Shown piece by piece: positions 35,442 through 42,432 of a stretch of DNA of 64,000 nucleotides. Position numbers and translations under genes: made by a program. Under the pieces are notes generated by a model, which saw nothing but the letters and a program-made list of their open reading frames with translations, did not search any database and had not been told where the DNA came from. The first letter of the stretch is position 1, and every line of letters starts with the position of its first letter. The stretch is from CAYNVQ01 sp964400735 (GTDB taxonomy: Bacteria; Acidobacteriota; Aminicenantia; Aminicenantales; Aminicenantaceae): NCBI GenBank assembly GCA_964400735.1, contig CAYNVQ010000003.1, positions 445,629 through 509,628 on the forward strand, read 5' to 3'.

Positions 35442-36401
35442 ATGAAAGATTTAATAGGCGTAAAAAATTATCATTTTCTTGAAATTTCCCTAAAACAACA
35501 GGCACTTTTATTCGATAAAATTGCTGTTGAAAATCTTGAATCGTTACTTATACACTTTCGAGATTATTTCGAAACGTGTGGTAGTGAGAAAGAAATTCAA
35601 AAAATTGATGATTTCGAATGGCTGAGAGAACAGGGTTTTTTATTTGATGCCAACGAATATGAAGTGGAAGATGATTTAACAGAAAAATATAAAAGCCTTC
35701 GAATTGAATTGTTGAATTTTAATAAAAAATTATTAGAAGATATCAAGAAATTTCACGAGATTGAATCAGGCAAAAAGCCACACGAAATCAGAATCTTGGG
35801 GAAGAAAATAACAGATGAATATATGCATTCATATTATGCCTTTTCAGTTAGATATATCGCATTAAATCTTCGAATTTCTCATAATTTTGAAGCTTTCCCC
35901 ATATTATTTACGATGAATCCTCCCCAAAATATCCAACCTGAAGCTTTTAAAAAGGTCGGAGTTTTAAATTTCATCATAGATTCGCTCCCGATACCAGATG
36001 AATTAACTCCATGGGATGAAATTTTTCAATTTAAGAAGGAACCCGAATCTCGAAATAAGCTTTTAGCATTGAGAAATTGGATGAGCGAAACGGCAAGAGC
36101 AAAATTATCAATGGATGAAATAGAAGAAAAATTTGAATGGATGTTGGATGACTATCAAAGATATATGGTGCTCCAAGGGCTTAAAATAAAGAAGGGAAGA
36201 TTTGAGGCTTTCATCACGGGGAGCGCTGAATTCATCGAGAATATCGCAAAATTGAAGCTCTCCAAGATTTCAAAATCATTATTTTCAATTAAACATCGCA
36301 AAATAAACTTATTGGAAGCAGAAATGACAGCCCCAGGAAGAGAGATATCTTATATTATTGATGCTCGAGAGAGATTTGAAGGTTTGAAGGAAAATGACTA
36401 A
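35442..36401 (+). CDS. Hypothetical protein of the cargo block
   Basis: 319 residues, mostly helical and strongly AT-rich in codon use. A central stretch (IIDSLPIPDELTPWDEIF, then NKLLALRNWMSETARAKL) looks conserved in style, and I have seen similar segments in unassigned proteins, but I cannot name a family. No membrane segment or nuclease motif is visible. It starts 21 bp after the HNH stop with a weak ribosome site (GACGATATG context). Paired with HNH, a host-conflict role is possible but is a guess. Confidence 0.6.
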   Translation: MKDLIGVKNYHFLEISLKQQALLFDKIAVENLESLLIHFRDYFETCGSEKEIQKIDDFEWLREQGFLFDANEYEVEDDLTEKYKSLRIELLNFNKKLLEDIKKFHEIESGKKPHEIRILGKKITDEYMHSYYAFSVRYIALNLRISHNFEAFPILFTMNPPQNIQPEAFKKVGVLNFIIDSLPIPDELTPWDEIFQFKKEPESRNKLLALRNWMSETARAKLSMDEIEEKFEWMLDDYQRYMVLQGLKIKKGRFEAFITGSAEFIENIAKLKLSKISKSLFSIKHRKINLLEAEMTAPGREISYIIDARERFEGLKEND

Positions 36402-36428
36402 GTCTATTGGAGGTCAGAGGCTGGGTGA

Positions 36429-36453
36429 CCCTGGCTGCCCGAAATCGAAATGA
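36429..36453 (+). repeat. 25-bp direct repeat, copy 1
   Basis: Begins CCCTGGCT and ends TCGAAATGA. It differs from copy 2 (37139-37163) at 3 of 25 positions. It lies just after the 319-residue gene; the two copies flank the 208-residue gene. Confidence 0.6.
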
Positions 36454-36484
36454 ATACTTAGACCTATGAAATGGAGCTAATATT

Positions 36485-37111
36485 TTGAATAAAAAATTAT
36501 CGCCAAATATTAAAAAAACTCTCTTTTGGACTTTTGGAGTAATTGGAGCTTTTATAATCACGAAAATATTGGAATGGGCCTTTCCCAAGATTAAAATATG
36601 GGAATCGATGATAGGATTTTTTTCCATTTTGACGGCTCCAGATATTGTTTTATTAATTCTAATTTTGATGAATTCAATATTTTTGTTTCTAATTTATAGA
36701 CGAATTAAAAGAAATGAAATTCTCAATTCTATCGAGAAAATTCAAGGAGAGCTAAAGGAAATTCAAAATAAAATAAAAATGAAAAATATGCCTGGTCTTA
36801 GTCTTGAATCAATTGAGCCGGAAAAAATAGATTTGAGAGATGAACATTTAGTTATTCTAGATGCTCTTGCAGATTCAGAGAATGGATGCGAATCAAGAGA
36901 TAATCTTTTCTATAATCATTTCAAAAAAAAATACCGAGGAGCAAGGAGAGCCGATTTCAACTTGATAATAAATGAGCTTAAGAGAGGAAGGCTAATAAGA
37001 AGGAAAGAGGGAGACATCACAGATATATTTCCTGATGACGAAAATATCCTATGTATTTCTGATAGAGGTTATTCTTGTCTTGGAGGCCGGAAAAACGAAT
37101 TAGTTGAATGA
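36485..37111 (+). CDS. Hypothetical membrane protein with coiled coil and winged-helix-like tail
   Basis: 208 residues. Two hydrophobic helices (about 12-29 and 44-71) are followed by a coiled coil (IEKIQGELKEIQNKIKM, about 83-100) and a soluble C-terminal domain with NLIINELKRGRLIRRKEGD, which looks like a winged helix. It starts with TTG, supported by GGAG at 36473-36476. It is flanked by the 25-bp repeats, so it may be a separately acquired module. No family recognised. Confidence 0.6.
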   Translation: MNKKLSPNIKKTLFWTFGVIGAFIITKILEWAFPKIKIWESMIGFFSILTAPDIVLLILILMNSIFLFLIYRRIKRNEILNSIEKIQGELKEIQNKIKMKNMPGLSLESIEPEKIDLRDEHLVILDALADSENGCESRDNLFYNHFKKKYRGARRADFNLIINELKRGRLIRRKEGDITDIFPDDENILCISDRGYSCLGGRKNELVE

Positions 37112-37120
37112 GGCGAATGG

Positions 37121-37147
37121 AAGCTAGGGACCGGAAAACCCTGGCTT
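37121..37147 (+). terminator. Hairpin after the 208-residue gene
   Basis: AAGCTAGGG pairs with CCCTGGCTT (nine pairs, one T-G) around a 9-base loop. Its right arm is the start of repeat copy 2. There is no T run after it, so it may be an attenuating or protective hairpin rather than a classical terminator. Confidence 0.4.
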
Positions 37148-37163
37148 CCCGATTTCGAAATGA
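37139..37163 (+). repeat. 25-bp direct repeat, copy 2
   Basis: Second copy of the repeat at 36429-36453 (22 of 25 identical). It follows the 208-residue membrane protein gene and overlaps the right arm of the hairpin at 37121-37147. Confidence 0.6.
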
Positions 37164-37272
37164 CGGTTGGGCCGGAATGACGCCTCATTATAATAGACAA
37201 ATGAGCTGGGAGAAATTCTCACTAGAAATATAGAATTAAAGATACCATTAATTCCTTCTTATCCATAACTCA

Positions 37273-37301
37273 TTGACTTAAATAGGATTATATAGTATAA
37301 T
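37273..37301 (+). promoter_or_regulatory. Near-perfect sigma-70 promoter of the three-HTH operon
   Basis: TTGACT (37273-37278), 17 bp, TATAAT (37296-37301). It is the best promoter match in the element and points into the three small HTH genes and the AlbA-type gene. It implies strong basal expression unless repressed by one of the HTH products. Confidence 0.8.
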
Positions 37302-37354
37302 ACTTCCGGTTGTTAATGTCGTCAGCTCCCAATATTAATGATGGAGGAATTGCC

Positions 37355-37597
37355 ATGCAAAAGGAAGAAATTAATCTTGGGGAAATCACTAATAGACTTG
37401 ATGTGATAATCGGTTTCTTAGTTGAGCTAGCTCAAGAAAAAAATGTGGCTTCCAATAGAGAAATAATTGGAAGATTGAATGAAATTGGCCTAAAGGATAC
37501 GGATATTGCGAAAATTTTATGCCGAACGAGAGGTTACGTATCAGGTGAGATTACGAAATATAAGGCCGAAAAAGGGAAAAAGGAGAAAAAGATATGA
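37355..37597 (+). CDS. Small HTH protein 1
   Basis: 80 residues. An N-terminal helix (LGEITNRLDVIIGFLVELA) is followed by a sigma-region-4-like helix-turn-helix (IIGRLNEIGLKDTDIAKILC, then RTRGYVSGEI) and a lysine-rich tail. I use ATG 37355, which has GGAGG eight bases upstream, not the TTG at 37310. Its stop overlaps the next start (ATGA). It shares layout with the next protein, so they may be paralogues that form a heterodimer (inference). Confidence 0.7.
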   Translation: MQKEEINLGEITNRLDVIIGFLVELAQEKNVASNREIIGRLNEIGLKDTDIAKILCRTRGYVSGEITKYKAEKGKKEKKI

Positions 37598-37809
37598 ACG
37601 ATATCAATAAGCAATTGCTGGAAAAAATCGATGCGCTTGTTAGATTAACAGCCTTAGGCATTATAAAGGATAAGGAATATCCTGAACAAGTTGAACTTCT
37701 ATCTTCAATTGGATTGCAGCCCAAGGAAATTGCCGATTTATTAGGGAAGACTCCAAATTCCGTGCGAGTGACTTTATCCCGCATCAGGAAAGGCAAAAAG
37801 AAAAAATAG
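37594..37809 (+). CDS. Small HTH protein 2 (sigma-70 region 4-like)
   Basis: 71 residues. A helix (NKQLLEKIDALVRLTALGII) is followed by an HTH (VELLSSIGLQPKEIADLLGK, then TPNSVRVTLSRIRKG) like sigma-70 region 4, with a basic KKKK end. It is coupled to HTH 1 by an ATGA overlap. The first half resembles HTH 1 (both have a short amphipathic helix before the HTH). Likely a DNA-binding regulator. Confidence 0.75.
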   Translation: MNDINKQLLEKIDALVRLTALGIIKDKEYPEQVELLSSIGLQPKEIADLLGKTPNSVRVTLSRIRKGKKKK

Positions 37810-37826
37810 TTATATTGGAGAGAGTC

Positions 37827-38120
37827 ATGAGTAACGATGAAAAAATTATCGAGATATTAAGCGATATTTTGAAATGGCAGAGAATTCAAGGAATAAGAAT
37901 CTTGAAAGAGATAATTCCAACAATATTGGATTCAGAAGAGAAAAGACTGGCCTACGAGAGCACTGATGGGGAAAAAGGGGTTCGTGATATAAAGACGATA
38001 GTCAATGTAGGGCAAGGCACTATTTCAAGATGGTGGAACGAGTGGTATTCGCTAGGAATTTTGGAGAGAATTGGGGCAAGATATAAAAAAATCATTTCTC
38101 TCAAAGAATTGGGAATGTGA
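37827..38120 (+). CDS. Small HTH protein 3
   Basis: 97 residues from ATG 37827 (GGAGAG upstream; a TTG at 37815 is the alternative). It repeats the pattern of a leading helix (IIEILSDILKWQRIQGIRIL) then an HTH-like part (VRDIKTIVNVGQGTISRWWNEW) with GILERIG typical of a winged helix. It lies 17 bp after HTH 2 and 38 bp before the AlbA-type gene. Three consecutive genes of this style suggest a functional set. Confidence 0.65.
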   Translation: MSNDEKIIEILSDILKWQRIQGIRILKEIIPTILDSEEKRLAYESTDGEKGVRDIKTIVNVGQGTISRWWNEWYSLGILERIGARYKKIISLKELGM

Positions 38121-38158
38121 TATAGAAAATTTCCAATTTCATATTAATTGAGGAAAAA

Positions 38159-38959
38159 ATGGCAGATTTGCAAGAATTGATTGCTCGAGGACGGTTTATA
38201 TTCTCAGGTGCTCCCAAGAGATTAGAGGTATTTAAACTAATAAATGGAAAAAGGACTTCAAAGGATATCGCAAGTCAAATGGGTCGGAGCATAAGCAATA
38301 TTCTTCATGACATTGAAAAATTGAGAGACCTAGAATTAGTCCAGAAAAAAAAGGATGTAAATGGCAATTTTATAGAAAAAGATGCCTCTTCTGTTTATGA
38401 AAAGGCCCCATTAATCAAGCATGTTCCTCTTTCATATTTCCACGGGATTTCTAAAACCGATAGAACTAGAAAACAGATGATTGAGAGAAAAGACAGGGCA
38501 AGAAAGATTTCAAGGCTGGCCATTCCATCGGAACAAGAAATATTGGATATTTGCAATAGAGGAGAGAGTCAATTATATGAGTTCAAAGGGCCAGGAACTG
38601 AGATGGCTAAAATTACAAAAAAAATTGCAGGATATTTGCATACTAGATATGGGGGAATCATATTTTATGGAATAGATGATGATGGAACTATTATTGGAAG
38701 CGATATTAAAAGACAAGACTTTGACCAGGCATTGCATAATTCGATTCGGAACACATTGAATCCTCAGCCAAATATTACAATAAAAGAAAAAGATGTGATG
38801 GGATATGAAATTATTTTGGTCATTATTCCCCCCTGGGATAGAAAAACATTTTATGAATATACAAAGGAGCATAGATATTTTATAAAAAAAGGAACGAATG
38901 TCTTTTCTTTGAAACCAGAGGAGTTAAATTTGCTCCGTCAAGGAAAATATGTTGTTTGA
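38159..38959 (+). CDS. Winged-helix plus Schlafen AlbA_2-type protein
   Basis: 266 residues. Residues 18-65 form an ArsR-like winged helix (RTSKDIASQMGRSISNILHD). Residues 125-215 form an AlbA_2 domain as in Schlafen-type proteins: ESQLYEFKGPG at 136-146 and GGIIFYGIDDDGTIIGSD at 165-182. Bacterial relatives act as regulators, and Schlafen cores can be RNA/tRNA nucleases. It is the last gene of the HTH operon. Whether it is an effector or a regulator is open. Confidence 0.8.
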   Translation: MADLQELIARGRFIFSGAPKRLEVFKLINGKRTSKDIASQMGRSISNILHDIEKLRDLELVQKKKDVNGNFIEKDASSVYEKAPLIKHVPLSYFHGISKTDRTRKQMIERKDRARKISRLAIPSEQEILDICNRGESQLYEFKGPGTEMAKITKKIAGYLHTRYGGIIFYGIDDDGTIIGSDIKRQDFDQALHNSIRNTLNPQPNITIKEKDVMGYEIILVIIPPWDRKTFYEYTKEHRYFIKKGTNVFSLKPEELNLLRQGKYVV

Positions 38960-39115
38960 TTAAGAGGCCATAAATCAATCTTTTCTGATTTCATTTTTTT
39001 TGATTTTCTTAATAAAATCTCCCTGTCATAATTTCCTTTGTTACAAAATATAATTCTCTTTGGATATCAAACTCCCAAAGAATATATTGTGCTCAAGACT
39101 CTTGGAATATCTGAA

Positions 39116-39343
39116 TCATGAGTAAAAGAATTTTGGGATAATAATTCCTGCGATTTGAAATAGAAATCCGGCGGCTATGATTCCAATACCCGTCCTGAAC
39201 ATCCAGACAGAATAATAAATCATATATTGCATCTTTGGATTCTCGTCTTTCTCTTGCCAGGCCTCAACCGTTCCCTTCTTGATGCTAAAAGCGACCATTA
39301 TAGTGCCGAAAAAATTGAGAATTAATCCTATCAATATCCACAT
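39116..39343 (-). CDS. Small membrane protein
   Basis: 75 residues from ATG 39343, with GGGGTG at good spacing (a TTG 15 bp upstream is in the track frame too). Two membrane helices: WILIGLILNFFGTIMVAF and TGIGIIAAGFLFQIAGIII, joined by a charged loop (EAWQEKDENPKMQ). It is the only clear minus-strand gene of the element, facing the HTH/AlbA operon. Possible roles include immunity or pore-type effector, but there is no direct support. Confidence 0.55.
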   Translation of the reverse strand: MWILIGLILNFFGTIMVAFSIKKGTVEAWQEKDENPKMQYMIYYSVWMFRTGIGIIAAGFLFQIAGIIIPKFFYS

Positions 39344-39609
39344 ATCTTTCACCCCCAAAAATCATATTTTATAAATTCATAGGGCAAATAAAAAGAGATT
39401 TGAAAATTCCTGTGAGCTATTCATGTTTTCCCCGTTCTGGGCCTCCTCGATAATCGGTTTTCATAAAAAATTCGGTATTTCTCCTTCTTTGTCATCCTCA
39501 ACATTTTCATAGATACCCAGAAGGGATTATCCGGATGGAAAAAAAGTTCGGTGTTTCTTAATAAAGGACTTGATTTTCGATTTGGTGTCACCCTAACATT
39601 TTGTAGGAA

Positions 39610-39930
39610 ATGGTTGATATGAAACGAGATAGAGGAAAATTGAAGAGAAGGCCAAGGGATATTAAAGAATATCTTCGATTGTTCGGAGATGATACGACGG
39701 TGGACTCCATCCTCCAGATGTTGAGGAATTCCGATTATTCCTGTTTCAAATGTCGGCACCTCCACCGGAACGGATTCACTTGCCGGGCATATCCTGAAGG
39801 GATTCCGGCTTCGATTCTGGCCGGACACCGACGGCATACAAAACCTATGTTCGGCCAGAAGAATAAAATCACTTTCCAAAAATCCTTAACCTCGGAATCT
39901 TCCGAAGATAAGGAAAAGGAGGATGTATGA
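39610..39930 (+). CDS. Small probable zinc-binding protein
   Basis: 106 residues with a basic N-terminus. The middle carries CFKCRHLHRNGFTCRAYPEG followed by IPASILAGHRRHTKP, a Cys/His pattern common in small, widely scattered proteins of unknown role. ATG 39610 or 39619 may be the start. It overlaps the recombinase gene by four bases (ATGA), so they are coupled. It may assist the recombinase (inference). Confidence 0.6.
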   Translation: MVDMKRDRGKLKRRPRDIKEYLRLFGDDTTVDSILQMLRNSDYSCFKCRHLHRNGFTCRAYPEGIPASILAGHRRHTKPMFGQKNKITFQKSLTSESSEDKEKEDV

Positions 39931-40514
39931 AATATTTGTCCGACAAGGAAGTAGAATTATTCTTCCAAGCCGTTAAGAAAGGAAAATATTCCCGACGGGA
40001 CCTCTGTCTTTTCGGACTCATGTTGAGTTATGGGATGAGGTTAAATGAGGTGGCCGCCGTTCGGCTCGAAGACCTCTCCCTCGACCCTTTGGACCCGCAG
40101 ATACAGGTCCGGCGGCTCAAGAGAAGGAAATCCTATGGCCGATGGCATGAATTATCGAAGGAGAATTTCCAAAGAATAAAATCATGGCTCAGAGAGAGGA
40201 AAAATTGGAAGGGGTTCAGGAGCGAATATCTATTCATTTCTCAAATGAGCCGAGGCCGTTATGACCATATCGGACCGGATTGTATCTGGAGTCTTGTTAA
40301 AAAATACGGCGAGGCTGCCGGAATAGAGGATATCTATCCGCATAAATTCAGATATACGGCCGGAGTCCGGATGGCGAGGGAGGGATTGAACGCATTCACA
40401 ATCCAACGCCGCCTCGGCCATGCGGATGTAAAATCCACGCAGGGTTATGTGGACCTCTTCGGACCTGAGAGAAGGGAAGAGGATAGGAGATGTGTGGAAG
40501 CGATTGAATTTTGA
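39927..40514 (+). CDS. Short tyrosine recombinase (catalytic domain only)
   Basis: 195 residues. Catalytic residues are present: Arg38 (GMRLNE), His139 and Arg142 (HKFRYT), His165 (LGHADV), Tyr174 (GYVDLF). There is no N-terminal core-binding domain, so size and layout resemble FimB/FimE-like invertases rather than phage integrases. It may resolve dimers, invert a segment, or move the cargo block. It is coupled to the small zinc protein upstream and starts the right half of the element. Confidence 0.85.
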   Translation: MKYLSDKEVELFFQAVKKGKYSRRDLCLFGLMLSYGMRLNEVAAVRLEDLSLDPLDPQIQVRRLKRRKSYGRWHELSKENFQRIKSWLRERKNWKGFRSEYLFISQMSRGRYDHIGPDCIWSLVKKYGEAAGIEDIYPHKFRYTAGVRMAREGLNAFTIQRRLGHADVKSTQGYVDLFGPERREEDRRCVEAIEF

Positions 40515-40523
40515 GGAGAGATA

Positions 40524-41042
40524 ATGAAACCCGAAGACCTGAAAAACATCCCAGAGGAGATAATCGTCCAAGCCGTTGAACTCTATCAGGAAGCCGAACG
40601 AGCCATTAGCAGATGGAAAGTCTCAGAGGCAAAGATACCATCCTTCGATATGTCGGAAACGATGAGATTTCTCCTGACCTGCATGGAGGAATTGGATTTT
40701 GCGGCTCTCATAGACGTGATGGCCGATGAGCAGGATGAAGAGAGAATCCTAAGATTTCCTTCCCGTCGTTCATTGGAGGCCATGGAGAAAAAACAAACCG
40801 TCTATAAATACGGCCAATTGAAGGAGGCAGGATATAAAGAATTCACGTGGACGGAAATAGCAAGACTCTCCGGTATCGCCTCTATCTCGGATGCGAAGAA
40901 ATATTACCATGAAATGAAGGAGAGAGAGAATCAGGAAAAGGATGAGATTATGAAGGAGGAGAGGGAATCTCGGCTCATGGAACGAATCACGAAATTTCTA
41001 TTATTCAAATCGATAATCGAGATAAAAAAGGAAGTCGGCTGA
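40524..41042 (+). CDS. Hypothetical protein, helical
   Basis: 172 residues. A predicted helical N-terminus is followed by an HTH-like segment (FTWTEIARLSGIASISDAKKYY) and a long charged helix to the end (MKERENQEKDEIMKEERESR). It starts nine bases after the recombinase stop, behind GAGGAGA. No family recognised. The HTH-like portion suggests DNA binding, perhaps in packaging or control. Confidence 0.6.
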   Translation: MKPEDLKNIPEEIIVQAVELYQEAERAISRWKVSEAKIPSFDMSETMRFLLTCMEELDFAALIDVMADEQDEERILRFPSRRSLEAMEKKQTVYKYGQLKEAGYKEFTWTEIARLSGIASISDAKKYYHEMKERENQEKDEIMKEERESRLMERITKFLLFKSIIEIKKEVG

Positions 41043-41118
41043 GCCAAAAATTTATTTCTCTCACATCGAAGATATAACATTAGGATGAACATGGAAGAAA
41101 TGAGAAATCCAAAGAGAT

Positions 41119-41260
41119 TAATCGCCAGAGCTGGCGACTTGATGTTTTCCATTCCCTTCTCCTGGGGAATGGAGCGAAGGGGAACGTCTCTCTTCCATTG
41201 GGCCTCCCCTTCTGAATTTCTTTCCTTTGGGGGCGGGCCGGACGGCGTCCCGCCCCTTTT
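41119..41260 (+). ncRNA. Candidate structured RNA before the packaging genes
   Basis: Four adjacent stems: CGCCAG/CTGGCG (41123-41136); CCATTCCC/GGGAATGG (41149-41156, 41165-41172); GAAGGGG/CCCCTTC (41176-41182, 41206-41212); GGGGCGGG/CCCGCCCC (41230-41237, 41249-41256), the last followed by TTTT. The region is far more G+C-rich than its neighbours. TATAACATT at about 41071 could be a -10 box. A 68-codon ORF (41085-41291) overlaps but looks incidental. It may be a small RNA, a leader of the protease operon, or a packaging signal. Confidence 0.45.
41230..41260 (+). terminator. Rho-independent terminator
   Basis: An 8-bp GC stem GGGGCGGG/CCCGCCCC with an 11-base loop and a TTTT tail. It would end transcription from the left or end the candidate RNA, leaving the protease gene at 41282 to a separate or read-through transcript. 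Confidence 0.65.
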
Positions 41261-41281
41261 CAATTTCTACAAGGATTTTCA

Positions 41282-41920
41282 ATGGAATTAAGAGAAATTT
41301 TTGAGGAATCAAATTTCATGATTGAAGAGGCCAAGGATTCGAAGACCATTGCCGCCCGGCTCCGGTATCCCTTCATCATTGGCGATAAAAGGAATGGCAA
41401 TGGAAGGATATACCCATCCAAGATATTGAGGAGGGAAATCCAGAGAATGAAAGCCAGAATCGCCGAGAGCAAGATTCCTGGAATGCTGGAACATCCGAAA
41501 TTTACGAGCCAGACGGAGCTTGGGCAAGTGGCTCACCTCATCTCCGAAGTCGATTGGATTGAGAACGAGAAGAAAGGTGTTGCCGTTTCCTCGATTTTGA
41601 AAACGAGCAAAGGCAAAGACCTCCTCATTCTTTTGAAAAGCAACCTCCGGCTCGGAGCCTCCGTGAGAGGATTCGGCAACGTCTCAGCCTCCGGCGAAGT
41701 CCAGGACGATTATCGATTGGAATCAATCGATGTTGTCATTGGGCCGAGCTTCGGTCGGGATGTCGAAATCACCTCTCAAAATCTAATTGAATCCGGTAAT
41801 CAATATCTCGCAAAAAATCTCTATCTGGATGAGATGAGGATGAAGATACGCTATCAATTCGCCCTGAAGGCAGGCTTTAAAGGAAGTTATGCCGATTATG
41901 GGGCGATGACAAGGAAATGA
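41282..41920 (+). CDS. Prohead core protease-like protein (S80, T4 gp21 type)
   Basis: 212 residues. The layout follows phage prohead proteases: NGNGRIYPSKIL near 38-49, GMLEHPKFTS at 67-76, His85 in QVAHLISEV, LKTSKGKDLLILLKSNLRLG at 106-124, Ser127 in GASVRGFG, and DVVIGPSFGRD at 150-160. His85 and Ser127 are the probable catalytic residues. Such proteases mature the capsid scaffold, which makes the lack of a capsid gene notable. It starts just after the terminator at 41230-41260. Confidence 0.75.
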   Translation: MELREIFEESNFMIEEAKDSKTIAARLRYPFIIGDKRNGNGRIYPSKILRREIQRMKARIAESKIPGMLEHPKFTSQTELGQVAHLISEVDWIENEKKGVAVSSILKTSKGKDLLILLKSNLRLGASVRGFGNVSASGEVQDDYRLESIDVVIGPSFGRDVEITSQNLIESGNQYLAKNLYLDEMRMKIRYQFALKAGFKGSYADYGAMTRK

Positions 41921-41923
41921 ACT

Positions 41924-42100
41924 ATGGCATTAAAGAAGATTGAAATATCATTTGATATCTCTGCGGTTGATTCAGGTTCTGTCGATAAAGAGAGTCCTGT
42001 CTATAAAGGTCTTCTGGATGGATTCAAAAAGGAACTCTCTGAAATGAATTGCTCGAGAGGAATCTATCATCTGAGAATCATTGATGTGAAGGAAAAATAA
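41924..42100 (+). CDS. Small hypothetical ORF (58 aa)
   Basis: A 58-codon frame opening ATG GCA TTA and closing TAA. It fits tightly between protease and terminase genes: it starts three bases after the protease stop and its stop shares a base with the next ATG (TAATG). The peptide starts MALKKIEISFDISAVDSGS and has no recognised motif. The gene-tight packing supports it being real; the weak ribosome site does not. Confidence 0.5.
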   Translation: MALKKIEISFDISAVDSGSVDKESPVYKGLLDGFKKELSEMNCSRGIYHLRIIDVKEK

Positions 42101-42432
42101 TGGCTCAATGCAAGGCCACCGCTCAAGCGACAGGAGAGAGATGCAAAGTCCATTCCCTCAAAGGGGAGGAATATTGTCTTTTCCATAGCGAGAGTGAGGA
42201 GGCCCGAAGGATTCGGAAAGTCAGCCGACCGAAACAGAATTCGACGAGGGAGGAGCTGCTCCGGACGTTGACGACAGACCTGCGGAACACGAAAAATCTG
42301 GAGGATATCTCCGAATCCGAGAAGATAAGAATCCGTTCCAGGCTTGCCTCCCAGATTTCCAATCTTCTCGATTCCCTGGATGAAATCGGCGAGTTGAGGC
42401 GGTTGGCGGAGAAGATAAAAAATGAGACTTGA
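42100..42432 (+). CDS. Putative small terminase subunit
   Basis: 110 residues. An N-terminal Cys/His zinc knuckle (CKATAQATGERCKVHS ... YCLFH) is followed by a helical part (TREELLRTLTTDLRNTKN ... SRLASQISNLLDSLDEIG) that would oligomerise. The position directly before the large terminase, overlapping it by 11 bp, is the typical place of TerS, which recognises phage DNA. The zinc knuckle pattern occurs in small phage proteins of this position; the call rests mainly on context. Confidence 0.6.
   Translation: MAQCKATAQATGERCKVHSLKGEEYCLFHSESEEARRIRKVSRPKQNSTREELLRTLTTDLRNTKNLEDISESEKIRIRSRLASQISNLLDSLDEIGELRRLAEKIKNET

Noticed and set aside
41085..41291. 68-codon plus-strand frame before the protease gene
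   Set aside because: It reads through the strong terminator hairpin and three other stems, ends inside the protease gene start, and has no ribosome site; the RNA/terminator reading explains the sequence better.
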